Assembly: GCA_019914945.1 (NCBI GenBank)
Contig: CM034104.1
Span: 7,752,501-7,816,500, forward strand
DNA from: Typha latifolia
Taxonomy: Eukaryota > Streptophyta > Magnoliopsida > Poales > Typhaceae
Direction: 5' to 3'
Length of the DNA stretch: 64,000 bases
The number at the start of each line of letters is the position of its first letter. Within the stretch, counting starts at the first letter, position 1. Positions 1 through 11,590 of this stretch are shown in pieces. Position numbers and translations under genes: made by a program. Below the pieces are notes generated by a model. It made no database searches and had not been told where the DNA came from. It saw only the letters and a program-made list of their open reading frames with translations.

Positions 1-1088
1 ATGTACACAAAACGGCGTTCCGAACTCACGATGGCCACTATGAATTCCGAGTCATGCCGTTTGGGCTCACCAATGCACCGGCCACCTTCTAAGGGCTGAT
101 GAATGACCTCTTCCGCCCACTCTTGCGTCGGTACGTGCTCGTCTTCTTTGATGATATTCTAGTATACAGCAGGAATTGGAGTGAGCACTTGCGGCACGTA
201 CAGGAGGTATTAAATATCTTGCGACAAAACCAGCTAAAAGTTAAGATGAGCAAGTGTCTTTGGGGAGAGTCAAGAGTGGAGTACTTGGGGCATATAATCT
301 CTGTAAAAGGAGTGGAAGCCGACCCAAGCAAGATCAAGAATATGGTGGATTGGCCGATTCCTACTAATCAGAGGGAATTGAGGGGATTCCTTGGATTGAC
401 AGGGTACTACCGGCGATTTGTTGCCAACTATGGCAAAATTGCTGCCCCGCTGACCTCCTTACTCGGAAAAGGTGGGTTTCAATGGACGGGCAAAGCAACG
501 GAGGCCTTCGAAGCTTTGAAGACAGCTATGTCTACAGCTCGGTTCTAGCACTACCCAGATTTCGGCAAGCCCTTTGTGGTGGAGTGCGACGCTTCGGGTG
601 AGGGCATTGGAGCAGTTTTGATGCAAGAGCGCAGACCCGTGGCATATATGAGCAAAGCATTGTCAAGTCAGTCGCGACAGCTATCTACCTACGAGCGTGA
701 AATGCTAGCGATTCTACACGCCGTCACCAAATGGCGACCCTACTTGATTGGCCAACGATTTACTATCCGCACGGACCAGCGTAGCTTACCCTACTTAATG
801 GAGCAACGTGTGCACACCCCAGCCCAACAACGGTGGGTCACGAAACTCCTTGGGTATGACTACAAATTAGTCTACAAAAAAGGGATTGAAAATAGAGCCG
901 CCGATGCTCTTTCGCGCCAACCGGACACAAGTGAGCTTGCCGCTCTTTCAGCACCAGCATTTCCTATATCTTCATATATGTGGGGAACCAATGCAGAAGA
1001 TCATACCATGGAGGAACTTAAGCCAGAGTTCAAAGATCGCTTCACAAACTTCAAACCTTGAGGACAAGGTTGCGGAAGCGTGGTGGAT
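1..1088 (+). pseudogene. Ty3/gypsy pol remnant A (reverse transcriptase to RNase H, integrase missing)
   Basis: Retrotransposon polyprotein fragment entering from the left edge. In the frame of codons starting at 3 the RT fingers/palm region is readable: the PFGLTNAPATF motif near 58-89, then the catalytic block with FFDDI (about 147-161) and the FLGLTGYYRRF connection motif. RNase H follows from about 576 (VECDAS, later NRAADALSR). A TAA at 90-92 fits a Gln codon changed by C to T. The TAG at 546-548 looks like the product of two nearby compensating frameshifts rather than a substitution. The reading frame ends at 1059-1061, only about 30 bases before the LTR, and the integrase expected between RNase H and the 3' LTR is absent, so an internal deletion is likely. 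Family assignment is firm; autonomy is excluded. Confidence 0.88.
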
Positions 1089-1969
1089 TGATACGATTCG
1101 GACTTCACCGACGTCGTCTCGAGCATGGATTCACTTTAGGAGTGTTTTTATTTCATATTTTAGTATTTAATTTCCATTAAAATAAGTTTTCTGTAAGTCG
1201 CGTTCAAACGCGGGTGGAGTGAGTTCGAACGCGGTTTGTGAACGGGGTTGTGAACATGGTGAAGAGAATGTACTGTGCGTTCGAACGCACTGTGAACGCC
1301 TGCATCGCGTTCGCAAATACCGACAGGCGCGTTCGATCACGCGTTCGAACGCCTGCATCGCGTTCGCAAATCCAGAAGAGCTAATTCGGTGCGTTCGAAC
1401 GCGGTCGGGCAAGTTCGAACGCGGTCGGCGAAAATTGTGTTTTAGGGTTAATGTGAGTTGTTGGTTAGCCTATAAAAGGATGTGTAGGGCAACCAAAAAT
1501 GATTATTGATTATTGAGATTGAGTTTTGCCTTGCCTCCTTCGTCTTCTTCGCTCCCGTTCTCTCAATCCCCGGCGACGCCGCTTCTAACCTCCCTCGTCC
1601 GGCTAATCACCCTAGTCCCTTAGGGGTGGCCCTCTTCTCCCCCTTCGTCCAATCTATCCAACACTTGCCCTAATCCTTCCATCAACCACAACCGTTCCAC
1701 CATCACTTTTAACCGGTGCCACAACATTAACGCCGGTCCACCACCATCCACCATTACCTAGGATCTCGTGCCTCCATCCACGAATCCAAAACAGAGTATC
1801 CTAACGTTCGGCCACTAAACGAACGATATCTCAAGATCCCCAACTCCGATTCGCCTGTAACTAGATTTGTTGGAAAGCTATTTTACGAGGCTACAACATA
1901 AATCTCACGTCGATTCGATGACAACATATTTTGGGATCTAATTTCAAAGTTCCGTGCCAGATCGTATCA
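1089..1969 (+). mobile_element. LTR, family 1 (TGATACGAT...ATCGTATCA), copy 1
   Basis: An 881-bp LTR bounded by a 9-bp terminal inverted repeat, TGATACGAT at the left and ATCGTATCA at the right. It is followed after three bases by a tRNA-iMet-type primer site, which fixes the right end. The left end is the point where copies at 1089, 22019 and 63728 all begin to agree. Between about 1195 and 1430 it carries many copies of a TTCGAA-centred palindrome (GCGTTCGAACGC and variants). A TATA box lies at 1471. The LTR is flanked by gypsy sequence on both sides, so it may be the 3' LTR of remnant A and the 5' LTR of element B at once. Confidence 0.9.
1471..1478 (+). promoter_or_regulatory. TATA box of LTR family 1, copy 1
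   Basis: TATAAAAG within TTAGCCTATAAAAGGATG. The same box in the same context is at 22393-22400 in copy 2. It lies roughly 380 bases into the LTR, a usual place for the end of U3. Downstream is a pyrimidine-rich leader, as expected for R/U5. Confidence 0.6.
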
Positions 1970-1972
1970 AGC

Positions 1973-1985
1973 TGGTATCAGAGCC
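1973..1985 (+). other. Primer-binding site (tRNA-iMet type) of gypsy element B
   Basis: TGGTATCAGAGCC three bases after the LTR end. This is the standard complement of the 3' end of plant initiator methionine tRNA used to prime minus-strand synthesis. It shows that the LTR at 1089-1969 acts as a 5' LTR for what follows. Confidence 0.85.
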
Positions 1986-2413
1986 TTAGCCCCAAAGAGA
2001 AGATCGTATCACTTTCTCTCCCTTTTCTCATCTTCCTCGAGCACCCTCACCTCTTCTTCTAGCCAATGGCTAGGGCTCACTCGTTCTCCCTAATCGACCC
2101 CCCTTCTTCTTAGGAGGGGTCCACATTCTCTGCCATTGTCCTTTCTCTCTATCTTCCACCTCTATTGCACCATACACACCGATCATAGCTCTAGAACTGC
2201 AACCAACCATTAACCTATCCAAATCCACCCACTAAATCAAGATCATAATAGTCATATCAGAGCCATCGGTTCTTAAACCCATGACCACCACAAGAGCAAT
2301 GGCCAATCGATGCCCATGGTGTTGACAGGGTAGAGCTAATGTGAGCACGAGCTTGACTCCAACTGGTTCAGCGCCTCTTTGGATCCAACCTTCGTCTCTC
2401 TCTTGCAGCCACC
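1986..2413 (+). other. Untranslated leader of gypsy element B
   Basis: Pyrimidine-rich stretch between primer site and the first gag codons, typical of a retrotransposon leader. No open frame of note. It includes further CCATCG/TCAGAGCC-like pieces (about 2257-2275, TATCAGAGCC) that resemble a decayed second primer-site copy. Confidence 0.5.
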
Positions 2414-3440
2414 ATGCACACGCTGGAAGCTCCAGCTCCTATAGCTCCCGCTACGGCGGTGTTGCCTCAACTGGGTGCTAAGGCAACCCTTGCCCAAAAC
2501 AAACCCCTGCTGTCACCACCCATCGGTCCTAAAGGGCCTTACCAAGCTCCGTATGATCTGCAAAGAGGTGCAGAAGGGCCGTGCCCAGGTTTGAATCCCA
2601 ACTGCACCAAGGTAGCTGCGAGTTGGCCAAATCTAAATGACCCTAGTTTGCACCATGAGAGAGATGATCAGAGGTATAGAGAAGACAATGTATGGATCCT
2701 ACATCCTCCTGCCATTGGACATGAACTCGCGTTTGATATGGGCCGCAACAATCCTATGCGTGGAAGAACGGTGAAACTCGAGTTCCCTAAGTTTCGAGGT
2801 AATCCTTTGGATTAGATTTTTCTGTTCTGAACAGTTTTTTATGTATCAAGGGACAATGGAAGATGCTAAAGTATTGTTGGTGAGCTTCCATTTGGAGAGC
2901 ACAGAATTACGTTGCTACTAGTCCACGAGCGTCTATTAGGTGTTCGATGGATTGTCCAAAAGATGTCAATTGCTGCCTACCAAGAAGAATTTGAGCGCAT
3001 CAGTAGCCGATGCCGACCACAATGGCCGCGAGAAATTCTGTTCAGAACATTTATTTCTGGATTGTGCGAAGAGGTCTGAGCTGATATACTTTATCTACGG
3101 CCTAGGACCTTGAGCAAGGATTTTGAAGACGCAACTAAGATGGATTAGAAGCATCAAGCCTTGAGGAATGCTACCAGGCTCAACTAGAACAACAGATTTA
3201 TGTCAAGGACAACCGAGGCGATCAACGCGCTGGGTGTGGCTGTGAGAGCATCGGTGGCTACGGTAGGGACGAGGGCGGCTTTGAGGCTTGTACTAGGAGC
3301 TCGAGGAGGTGGAGCACCCTCTGGTGTCCATACTCTCTACCTGCATAAGTGGAGCGATGAGCCAAATGGTTTTGCTTTAGGTGCGATGAGAGGTTCACTT
3401 AGGGCCATCTTTGTGCCAGGACGACAAGCAGCGTTATGTT
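2414..3440 (+). pseudogene. Ty3/gypsy gag remnant, element B
   Basis: Gag (capsid/nucleocapsid) of element B. A 133-codon open stretch starts at 2414 and contains the conserved capsid entry KLEFPKFRGNPLD, the counterpart of RLDFSKLQGGDPTD in the minus-strand gag at 61919-63540. A Trp codon just after it has become TAG at 2813-2815, and further stops follow. The capsid homology continues through about 3190. A CCHC zinc knuckle (CFRCDERF...GHLC) is readable at about 3373-3414 with one internal stop. It is too broken to make protein. Confidence 0.75.
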
Positions 3441-6116
3441 GATTGATAGGCATGAGGAGTACATGGAGGAGGTTGTTAGTGATGACTTGGTGGCTAAGGA
3501 GACCAGGGAGGAGGTATACAAGGAGCTAGAGGAGGTACCGGCAAGATCTCCATGCATGCATACTCAGGCAAGAGTGCCCAAAGACCCTATGGGTGGACGG
3601 GCTAGTCAAGAAATAGTGAATGCGTCTTCTCATAGATAATAGGAGCAAGCACAATTTATTGGACAAGTGACTAGTGTGGAGGATCAGACTCGAGGCAGAA
3701 CCCACCGTCGACTTCAAGGTGACCATCAGCGACAGCACCAAACTCCGAGCTAATGGCATATGCCGGACTATTTCCATTTAGGTGCAAGGCCACAACTATC
3801 GTGGACTTGTATCCCTTGGCTCTCCAAGGAGTGGATGTGGTCATGGATACCTAGTAGTTGTAGAGCCTTGGCCTAGTGACCTTTGACTTTTCACAAATGC
3901 GGCTCACATTTCGGCAAGACAGATAGGTCATATGGCTTGATGGGGTTCAGACGCAGCCAAGCCCCATTCTTCAGCCATTGATTGGAGCTCCTCGAGTTGG
4001 TGGAGCCATCACACTTCCTCTAGATTGCATCGATCAAGCTTAAGGCCCTTCCTAGCTCAGATACACATGATGATTTAGAGCTTTTGTTGGCTGACTTTGC
4101 TGCCCTGTTTGATGTTCCACGAGGACTACGACTCATGAGACGAACCGACCATAGGACTGAGATCATTCTAGGGGTGGGATTGGCCAACGTTTAGCCCTAC
4201 CATTATCCTCACATCCAGAAAGAAGAGATATTAAGATTTGTTCCTATTCATCATTGGTGTTGCCGGTACGGAAGCAAGACAAGAGTTGGCATTTTTGTGT
4301 GGACTACAGTTCACTGAATGTTGTCACCGTCAAGGACTGGCACCCTATCCCAATCATAGAGGAGCTACTGGATAAGCTAACAAGGGCATTATACTTCAGC
4401 AAGTTTGACCTCCATGTCGGTTATCATCATATCGTGTAGGAGCGGAGGATGTCTACAAAATGGCATTCTGGACTCATGACAAGCACTGAGAGTTCCGAGT
4501 AATGTCGTTTGGGTTGATGAATTTATTAGTGACTTTTCAGGGGCTGATGAATGACATATTTCGCCCACAGTATGTGTTAACATTTTTTGATGATATCATG
4601 GTGTACAGAAGGACCTAGGATAGTTCACCTACTCTCAATGTTGGGGTGTTGGTGGATCACTCCCTAAAGGTAAAGAAAAGCAAATGCCTTTGGAGAGAGC
4701 ACAAAGAAGAGTACCTTGACCACATCATCTCAGCAGAGAGCGTGGCGCTCGGCCCGAGAAAGGTATCGTTTGTGCTCGGTTGGCCGCAACCAACAACGGT
4801 GCATGAGCTACGGTTCCTTGGCCTGATATGGTACTATCATAGATTTGTGGCGAGCTATGGGAAGATTGCAGCGCCTCTCACTTCATTGCTAAAGAAGGAC
4901 GCCTTTTAGTGGACCGATTTCACAAAGCCATTTGTGATTGAGTGCGACGCATCTAGGTGGGTATTAGGGCTGTTCTTACACAATCCAGGAGGTCTATTGC
5001 TTATCTCAGCAAGTACTTATCAGGGAGGTCGCACTAGCTTTCTACATACGAGCGAGATATGCTCGCCATCCTACATGCAGTGACCCAATGGAGACCATAC
5101 TTGATTGGGCGATGGTTTGTGATCTGAACAGACCAACGGAGTTTGCTATTTTTCATGGGGCAGCGGGTTCACACTCTAACGTAGTAGTGGTGGGTCACCA
5201 AGCTGCTAGGATATGACTATGAGTTGTAGTACAAGATGGGGATAGAAAATAAGGCAGCGGACACGCTCTCCCGACAGCTTGCGCTTGCCAAGCTGGTTGC
5301 TTATTCAATACCCGTGTTTCCCTTTCTTGCTGACTTGAGGATTACAAGTACCATAGATTGAGAGGTGTCCAGCTATACATGAGTTGGAGAGCGCCCCTAT
5401 GAGCCACTCTAAGCTCGAGAGCATAGGAGGTCTGTTGCTAGATCACTTGTAGAGGCATCTAATGGATTTCTTCCATTCCACATAGTAGGCGAGACACAAG
5501 GGCCTCTTGAGGACTTACAAGAGGTTCTTCTAGAGTTATACATGGGTTGGGATGAAGGAGCTGAGGAGATTTGTGTGGGATTGCAATGTTTGTCAGCGGG
5601 CAAAGGTCGATACCTTGAGGTCGGTTGGACAATTACAGCCTCTGCCCTTTTTGGAGTACATCTGGAAGGATATCTCCATAGACTTCATTAAGGGACTACT
5701 ACTGTCGGTGAGGGGGTATTCGATCATCTTCATCATATGCTCACTTCTCAGCCTTCGTGCACCCATATTCAGGGAAGACAGTTGTGGAAATGTTCGCACA
5801 AGACGTGGCCAAGCTTCATGGCATGCCACACTCAATCCTGTCCAACCATGATAGTCTTCACTAGCGACTTCTGGATGGAGTATTTCACACTTCAAATGAC
5901 CCAGTTAAACCTTAGCTCGGCCTACCACCCTCAGTCGGATGGCCAAACTAAGGTGGCTAACCAAGGCATTGAGCAATATTTGTGGTGCTTCGTCAGAGAG
6001 AGGCCAAGGAGATGGCGCAATTACCTTCCCTAGGCAAAGTGGCCATACAACACTGCATTTTGTAGCATAGGGATGACACCTTTGAGGAAGTGTATGGCAG
6101 ACCCCCACCTCCCATA
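3436..6116 (+). pseudogene. Ty3/gypsy pol remnant, element B (protease, RT, RNase H, integrase)
   Basis: The domains of a gypsy pol are in the expected order but riddled with stops and frameshifts. A protease-linker block is at about 3700-3960. RT starts near 4250 (LPVRKQDKSWHFCVDY, FFDDIM near 4585, YGKIAAPLTSLL near 4857). RNase H is at about 4930-5290 (IECDAS, ENKAADTLSRQ). Integrase is at about 5550-6110 (core DISIDFI, then SAYHPQSDGQ). The residue after SDGQT, the usual catalytic Glu of the DDE triad, reads Lys (AAG, 5950-5952). The copy is more decayed than remnant A although the shared LTR is well preserved. It stops abruptly at the LTR starting at 6117. Confidence 0.82.
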
Positions 6117-6718
6117 TGTTACGAACCGGCTTGACCCAATTCGTATCAATTTTTAGACAAAAATTTGTATGGAACTTTCAAGAGCATTTTTGGTAGATCT
6201 GGTCGTTGGATCGATATGAAATTTTAATAGATTGTAGCCTTGGAAAATATCTTTCAACTCAAGTACCTGCTAAATATGGACTCAACTTGTTAATCGGTTA
6301 AGTGAGTCTAGACTAGTTAATAAATTATTTGAGTTGAGTCATGAGATGTATGGTGAAACCCCGAGTTCGACTCGAGCTAGTCAAGTTGAGTTGGTTGATC
6401 AAGTCCTAATCAAAGTTGATCTAGGGTGAGCCTATATAAATATGTGGAGAAAAGCCTAATTTGATCTTTATCTGATAATTGCATTGGCCTTTCTGCCCCT
6501 ACCTCCCTCCTCCTTGCTCTAGCCATCGACGCCATCTCCCACCTCCTTCCTTCCACCGCCCAAGTCCTAGTCGACCTCCGCTAACTCCTAATACCTCTCT
6601 TCTATAGTAACTTCTCCCACTTCACTCTAAAAGAGTTCTCTTGGCACCTTCTAGCCATTGAAGGGCTAACAAGGTGCGAACCAGCCTTGGTTACAATCTA
6701 TTAAATTGGATCGTAACA
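6117..6718 (+). mobile_element. LTR of a second family (TGTTACGA...TCGTAACA), possibly solo
   Basis: A 602-bp segment with an 8-bp terminal inverted repeat, TGTTACGA / TCGTAACA. Inside are a TATA-like CCTATATAAATATG near 6431 and a pyrimidine-rich second half, both typical of an LTR. It interrupts the end of the gypsy integrase on the left and abuts a family-X fragment on the right. The left flank CCATA recurs as CCATA two bases beyond the right end, which could be a disturbed 5-bp target duplication. A diverged piece of the same LTR is at about 53601-53760. No primer site follows, so solo LTR is the simplest reading. Confidence 0.7.
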
Positions 6719-7291
6719 GTCCATACATGACATCATATTTCTTTCTTATTCATAATATCGAGTACATAATTTACTCTTTGTTTGGCATCATTAATTCAGG
6801 GTAAGTTCTATTCATCTCATGACTCTTTTTATTTTTTTTCTAACCTCTTAGATATATGGTACGTGATAGTGACTTAAGATATCCTGAGAAGATACTTAAA
6901 GCAATGTTGAGGTGAACTATTGATGCGAGACGGTATAAATAATAGTTTATATAGAAATTGAGTGTTATTGTTATTGGTTATATTTGTAATCTATTTTATT
7001 AGACAATGATTTGTACAATGCAGGTTGAATTATAGTTTACTCACGTATTAGTTATTTTAATTATATCTTAATGGTTTGTTGTGGCCTGTATGGGCCCTGC
7101 CATATTATGTAGCTATCTAGTATGATTGTTGTGGATTTAGATATGGATATGTTAACAAGTTTAACTTGATGATGTCATGATTTATTTTATAATGGATTAT
7201 GTGAGCACAGGGTGTATCTGTGCTCGGCGTCCTTGCTCACCCTATCACATGCCTGGGTGTGCATGTGCTCATGTCGGGCAGGGTTGTTACA
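6719..7291 (+). mobile_element. Family X fragment, GC-rich end (copy X0)
   Basis: The last ~570 bp of the long non-coding family X. It matches other copies from the CATGACAT...TTTACTCT block through GGTAAGTTCTATTCA and TGATAGTGACTTAAGATATCCTGAGAAGA-like sequence to the terminal ...GGGTTGTTACA at 7291. The GC-rich tip (about 7215-7291) has lost most CpGs by C to T change compared with the copies at 21863, 29224 and 61918, so this is one of the older copies. Confidence 0.75.
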
Positions 7292-7470
7292 CTAACTGTG
7301 AAGAACACAAAAATGAAATTTTAAATGAAACACATAATTCTACTTACGCTATACACCTCAGGGGAACAAAAATGTATCATGAGCTAAAGAAGAAATTTTG
7401 GTTGGAAAGAATGAAAATAAATATTAGATAATTTGTGGCTAAATATTTAACTTATCAGCCTTTACAGATT
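7292..7470 (+). pseudogene. Ty3/gypsy integrase zinc-finger fragment
   Basis: Short readable stretch with the HHCC integrase amino-terminal motif: EILNETHNSTYAIH, then GTKMYHELKKKFW, ending FVAKYLTYQ after a stop. The two cysteines of the finger read Tyr (YLTY), so the site is lost. It is isolated between a family-X end and a copia gag, with no continuation on either side. Confidence 0.7.
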
Positions 7471-10400
7471 TCTGAATGGATATGTTGATTGTTCTTGGCT
7501 ACATGGATCTAGACTTAGCATTCAGAATGCCAAAACCCGCTCTTCTTACAAAACAAAGCTCCACAAATGATGTGAAATACTATGAGAAGTGGGAGCGTTC
7601 TAATTGCCTAACTCTTATGATTATTAAGCGCATTCTAGAGGCTTTTAAAGGTGCAGTAACTGATGAAGTTATCAATGCCAATGAGTTCCTTGCCGAAATT
7701 CAGAAACATTTTGCTCAAAACAATAAGGCTCAAATAAGCAGGCTTGATTTCAGTGAAGTATAAGGCAAGGGTAATGTTCACGAGTACACTATGGAGATGT
7801 CTCATCTTGCTTCAAAACTTAAGGCACTAAAGCTTGACTTATCTAATGATTTGCTCGTACATCTGGTTCTCATTTCTTTTCCAGCACAATTTAATCAGTT
7901 TAAAGTTAGTTATAACTACTAGAAGCAGAAAAGGACTCTTAATGAGCTCATTTCTTTTTTATGTGTAAGAGGAAGAGAGATTAAAGCAAGATAAAATTGA
8001 AAGTGCTCATCTGGCTAGAACTTCTAAGGATAAGGACAAAGGAAAAAAGAAAAATAATAAAGTTGCTATTTCCAAGGGTCTAGTAAACAAAAAAATGAGG
8101 GGTTGTTTTTTCTATGGCAAGCCCACACACGTAAAGAAGAAATGTATTAGTATAGAGCATGGCGTGCTAATAAAGGTATATTTCTTACTTTGCTCTGTTC
8201 TGAAGTTAATTTAGCTTCAGTACCTAGAAACACTTTGTGGTTATATTCTGGTGCTACCATCATATTTGTGTTTCCATGCAAGGTTGCCTGAGCTACCAAA
8301 AGTCAAGTGATGCTAAAAGATGTAATAACATGGGAAAATGGCAAGTCGGTGGAAGTAGAGGCGATAGAGCATTTTAGATTATTGCTTAGGTTGTTATTTA
8401 GATTTGATGGAGACTTTGTTGTACTATCTTTTAGATGGAACTTTAGTTTCTATTTTGGACAAATTTGGTTATTGTTGTTCATTTGGAAACCATCAATTAC
8501 TTTATTGATGAATTCAAGTATTATTGGAACTAATTTCTTAATGGTTATGATAATCTATATTCGCTGGAAATTATTTCATCTTATAATAAAAGAAATTTTA
8601 TAAATCACACTCTACATTTTATCTATTTTGTGATTCACACCCCATGTTTGAGGTTTTTGTAACTCGACCCCTACTTTTTCCTTATAATTCTCATTTAACA
8701 TCCTCTGTTAATTTAAATAGTACCAGCAAAGGAATATTTCATTGTAATATATGAAATAATTTATAAATACCTAAATTACCCATGCTTTCTTCAGAGGAGG
8801 GGCAGAGTGGAGGAAAAATAGTGGTGAGGGTAATTTAATAATTTGATTGATATTAGTTAGTCAAAATTATGTTAAGGTGTTAAACGAGAATTATAGAGAA
8901 AAATCAGGGATTAGGTTACAAAATCATCAAAAGTGGGGTGTGAATCACAAAATTGGTAAAATGTAGAGTGTGATTTGTAAAATACCCTATAATAAAACAT
9001 TTCCTATAGAATCACGAGGTACGAGTGTAAATTAGATAAAAAAAAATTCAGCCTCATTATGGCACAAACACCTAGGTCATATCTGTAAATTTAGAGTTGA
9101 ACGACTTATGTTTCTAGGGATTCCAAAATCCCTTGATTTTTCAGACTTTGATGTCTATGTTGGGTGTATCAAGGGAAAATAGATAAAAACAAAGAAATTA
9201 GGTACCAAAAGAACTATGGATGTCTTAGAATTAATTCATACAGATATTTGTGGACCATTTCCTATGGCATCTTGGAATGGTCAATAGTATTTTATAACAT
9301 TCATAGACAATTATTCAAGATAAGGTTACCTATTTCTTATACATGAGAAATCATAGGCTTTCGACATATTCAAAAAATTTAAAGCCAAAGTTGAGTTACA
9401 ACTTAAATAAAAGGACAAAGAGTATCAAATCTGACCGTAGTGGTAAATACTACGATAGATATGACGGATCAGGTGAACAATGTCTAAGACCATTTGCTAA
9501 ATACTTAGAGGAATGTGGAATCATCCCACAATACACCATGCTAGGGTCATCTAGCATGAATGGTGTATTTGAAAAACAAAACCAGACTCTTAAGGATATG
9601 GTAAAGAGTATGATTAGTAATTTTACTTTACCAGAGTCACTCTAGGGTGAAGCTCTAAAATATAATAACTTATATCCTGAATCGAGTGCCAACTAAAGCG
9701 ACGGCAAAAATACCTTATGAGTTTTAGACAGGCCAAAAACCTAGTCGAAAGCACTTACATGTTTGGGGATGTCTAGGTGAGGCGAGATCTTATATGCAAG
9801 ACAATAAGATTTGGGAACTTGTCCTATTACTAGCTGGTGCAAAGCCCATTAGTTGTAAATTAATATTTAAAACCAAAAAGGGGTTCAAATGGTAATATGG
9901 GAGAGGTATAAAGCGCGTTTAACTAAAGGCTTGCTCATAGCACTTGTTACACATTATAATCTTGAGTTGCCTCAGAAGGATGTCAAAACAATGTTTCTCA
10001 ATAGTGACATTGACGAAATAATTTATATAGTGCAATTAAAAATTTTGTGTTAGGAGACCCAAACAATATGTGCAAATTGACCAAATCCATCTATAGTTTC
10101 AAGAAAACATATTGTTAGTGGTACTTCAAATTTCATCAAGTTATTGTCTCGTTCGGTTTTGAGATCAAGGTTGTTGGTGAATGTGTTATCATTAGTTTAG
10201 TGGGAGTTAACACATAGTCTTGATTTTGTATGTTGATGACATATTACTTACCACAAAGGATATAGGCATGCTGCACGACACCAAGATATTTCTATCAAGA
10301 AAATTTGAGATGAAAGATCTTGGTGACATCTCCTTTGTATTAAAAATTCAAATACAACGAGATCGTTCTTGGGGTATTCTAGGATTGTCTCAAAGAAGCT

Positions 10401-11210
10401 ATGTCAATAATGTTTTTAGTAGGTTTTACATGCAATATTGCAAACCAGGTGACACCCCTATATCTAAAGGAGACAAGTTCAGTCTCATCCAGAGCCCTAG
10501 AATAGCCTTGAAATTAAGGAAATGCAGAAAATTCGGAAGTCTAATTTATGCTCAGGTATGTACGAGTTCAGATATTGTGCATATTGTTAGCATGTTAGGC
10601 ATATTTTTTAGTAACCATAGCATAGTCATTGGAAAGCAATCAAGTGGGTTATGAGGTATTTACAGAGAACAAAGAAATATATGCTCACATATAAGAGATT
10701 GAATCAGTTAGAGATTATTGGGTATCCTGACTCAAGAGTTTTCTGGATATCAAGATAGTAGGAGATCCACATTAGGCTATGTTTACTTGTTGGCTGGTAG
10801 AGCTATTTCTTGGAGGACTACTAAGCAAACACTTATAGCTTCATCCACCATGGCAGTAGAGTTGTAGCATGTTATGAGGCATCCAATAATAGAATATGAT
10901 AGCTACAGAATTTTGCCACTAGACTACGCATTTTGGACGATATAGAAAGACCACTCAAATTATTTTGTGACACTAAGTCAGCAATTTTGTTTTCCAATAA
11001 CAATAGGAACTCTACAAAGTCAAAGCATATTGATATTAAGTTTCTAGTTGTAAAAGAAAATGTGCAGAGTTGATAGATATCTATAAACCATATTGGGACA
11101 AGCTCCATGATAATAGATCTGCAACAAAAGGATTACCACCCAAGGTCTTTGATGAACACACTTCTCATTTTGGTGTTGTTTTGTTTGAGGATAATTCATT
11201 TTAATGGGAG
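7471..11210 (+). mobile_element. Ty1/copia retrotransposon body, heavily decayed
   Basis: Copia polyprotein in order gag-protease-integrase-RT-RNase H. Gag begins near 7476 (MLIVLGYMDLDLA) with a stop at 7761-7763. A zinc knuckle at about 8103-8146 has its second Cys replaced (CFFYGKPTHVKKKC). The protease motif reads WLYSGAT: the catalytic Asp codon is TAT at 8244-8246. Integrase runs from about 9040 to 9760 (HTDICGPF, NGVFEKQN), RT carries YVDDILL at about 10229-10249, and RNase H extends to about 11140 (SKHIDIKF). A MITE sits inside at 8592-8987. At least twenty stops or shifts make it inactive. The ends of its LTRs were not found. Confidence 0.85.
8592..8987. mobile_element. MITE with long inverted repeats and perfect 10-bp target duplication (copy 1)
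   Basis: A 396-bp insertion in the copia protease/integrase spacer. It is flanked by the perfect direct repeat TATAATAAAA (8582-8591 and 8988-8997). Its two ends are inverted repeats of about 105-110 bp (8592-8702 and 8875-8987), beginning GAAATTTTATAAATCACAC on one side and the complement of GTGTGATTTGTAAAATACCC on the other. A 10-bp AT-rich target duplication with long TIRs points to a Mutator-like origin (inference). No coding sequence. A second, inverted copy is at 32175-32610. Confidence 0.85.
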
Positions 11211-11590
11211 TTTGTATTATTTTTTTCGTTTATTGCTTTATCTTATACTTTAGATATTTCCTATATAGTTGGATTATTTTTTGTAGAAATAAAATATTGA
11301 GTATATTGCACTCAGTTAAGTTATTTTTTAAAGTAATGATCTCAACAAAGTAAGTAGGATCACTTAGAAATAGTCATGTATGGATCACATTGTGTTACAA
11401 ACTGACTAGAGAAGATCCACAACAAGGGAGTGTAGGCTTCGATTAGGGTGAATGATGGTAAATGGAGAGGGTGGAAGAAGGGATGATGGCGATGATGATG
11501 GTGAGAAAGATGATGGGCAGCAATGGCGATGATGAAGGAAGATTAATTTACTTCTACTCGTAGGTTATCTCACTCTTACTCCTAAGATAA
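11211..11590. other. Spacer between copia body and next repeat
   Basis: AT-rich first half, probably copia 3' flank or LTR remains, then a purine-rich stretch with a GATGATGGC-type imperfect triplet repeat (about 11448-11545). No gene recognised. Confidence 0.4.

Noticed and set aside
6350..6400. GAGTTCGACTCGAGC as a tRNA T-arm, and GTTCGAAC in LTR family 1 as Pol III B boxes
   Set aside because: No cloverleaf, A box or discriminator could be built around either; the 9th base of the B-box consensus is not met in the LTR.
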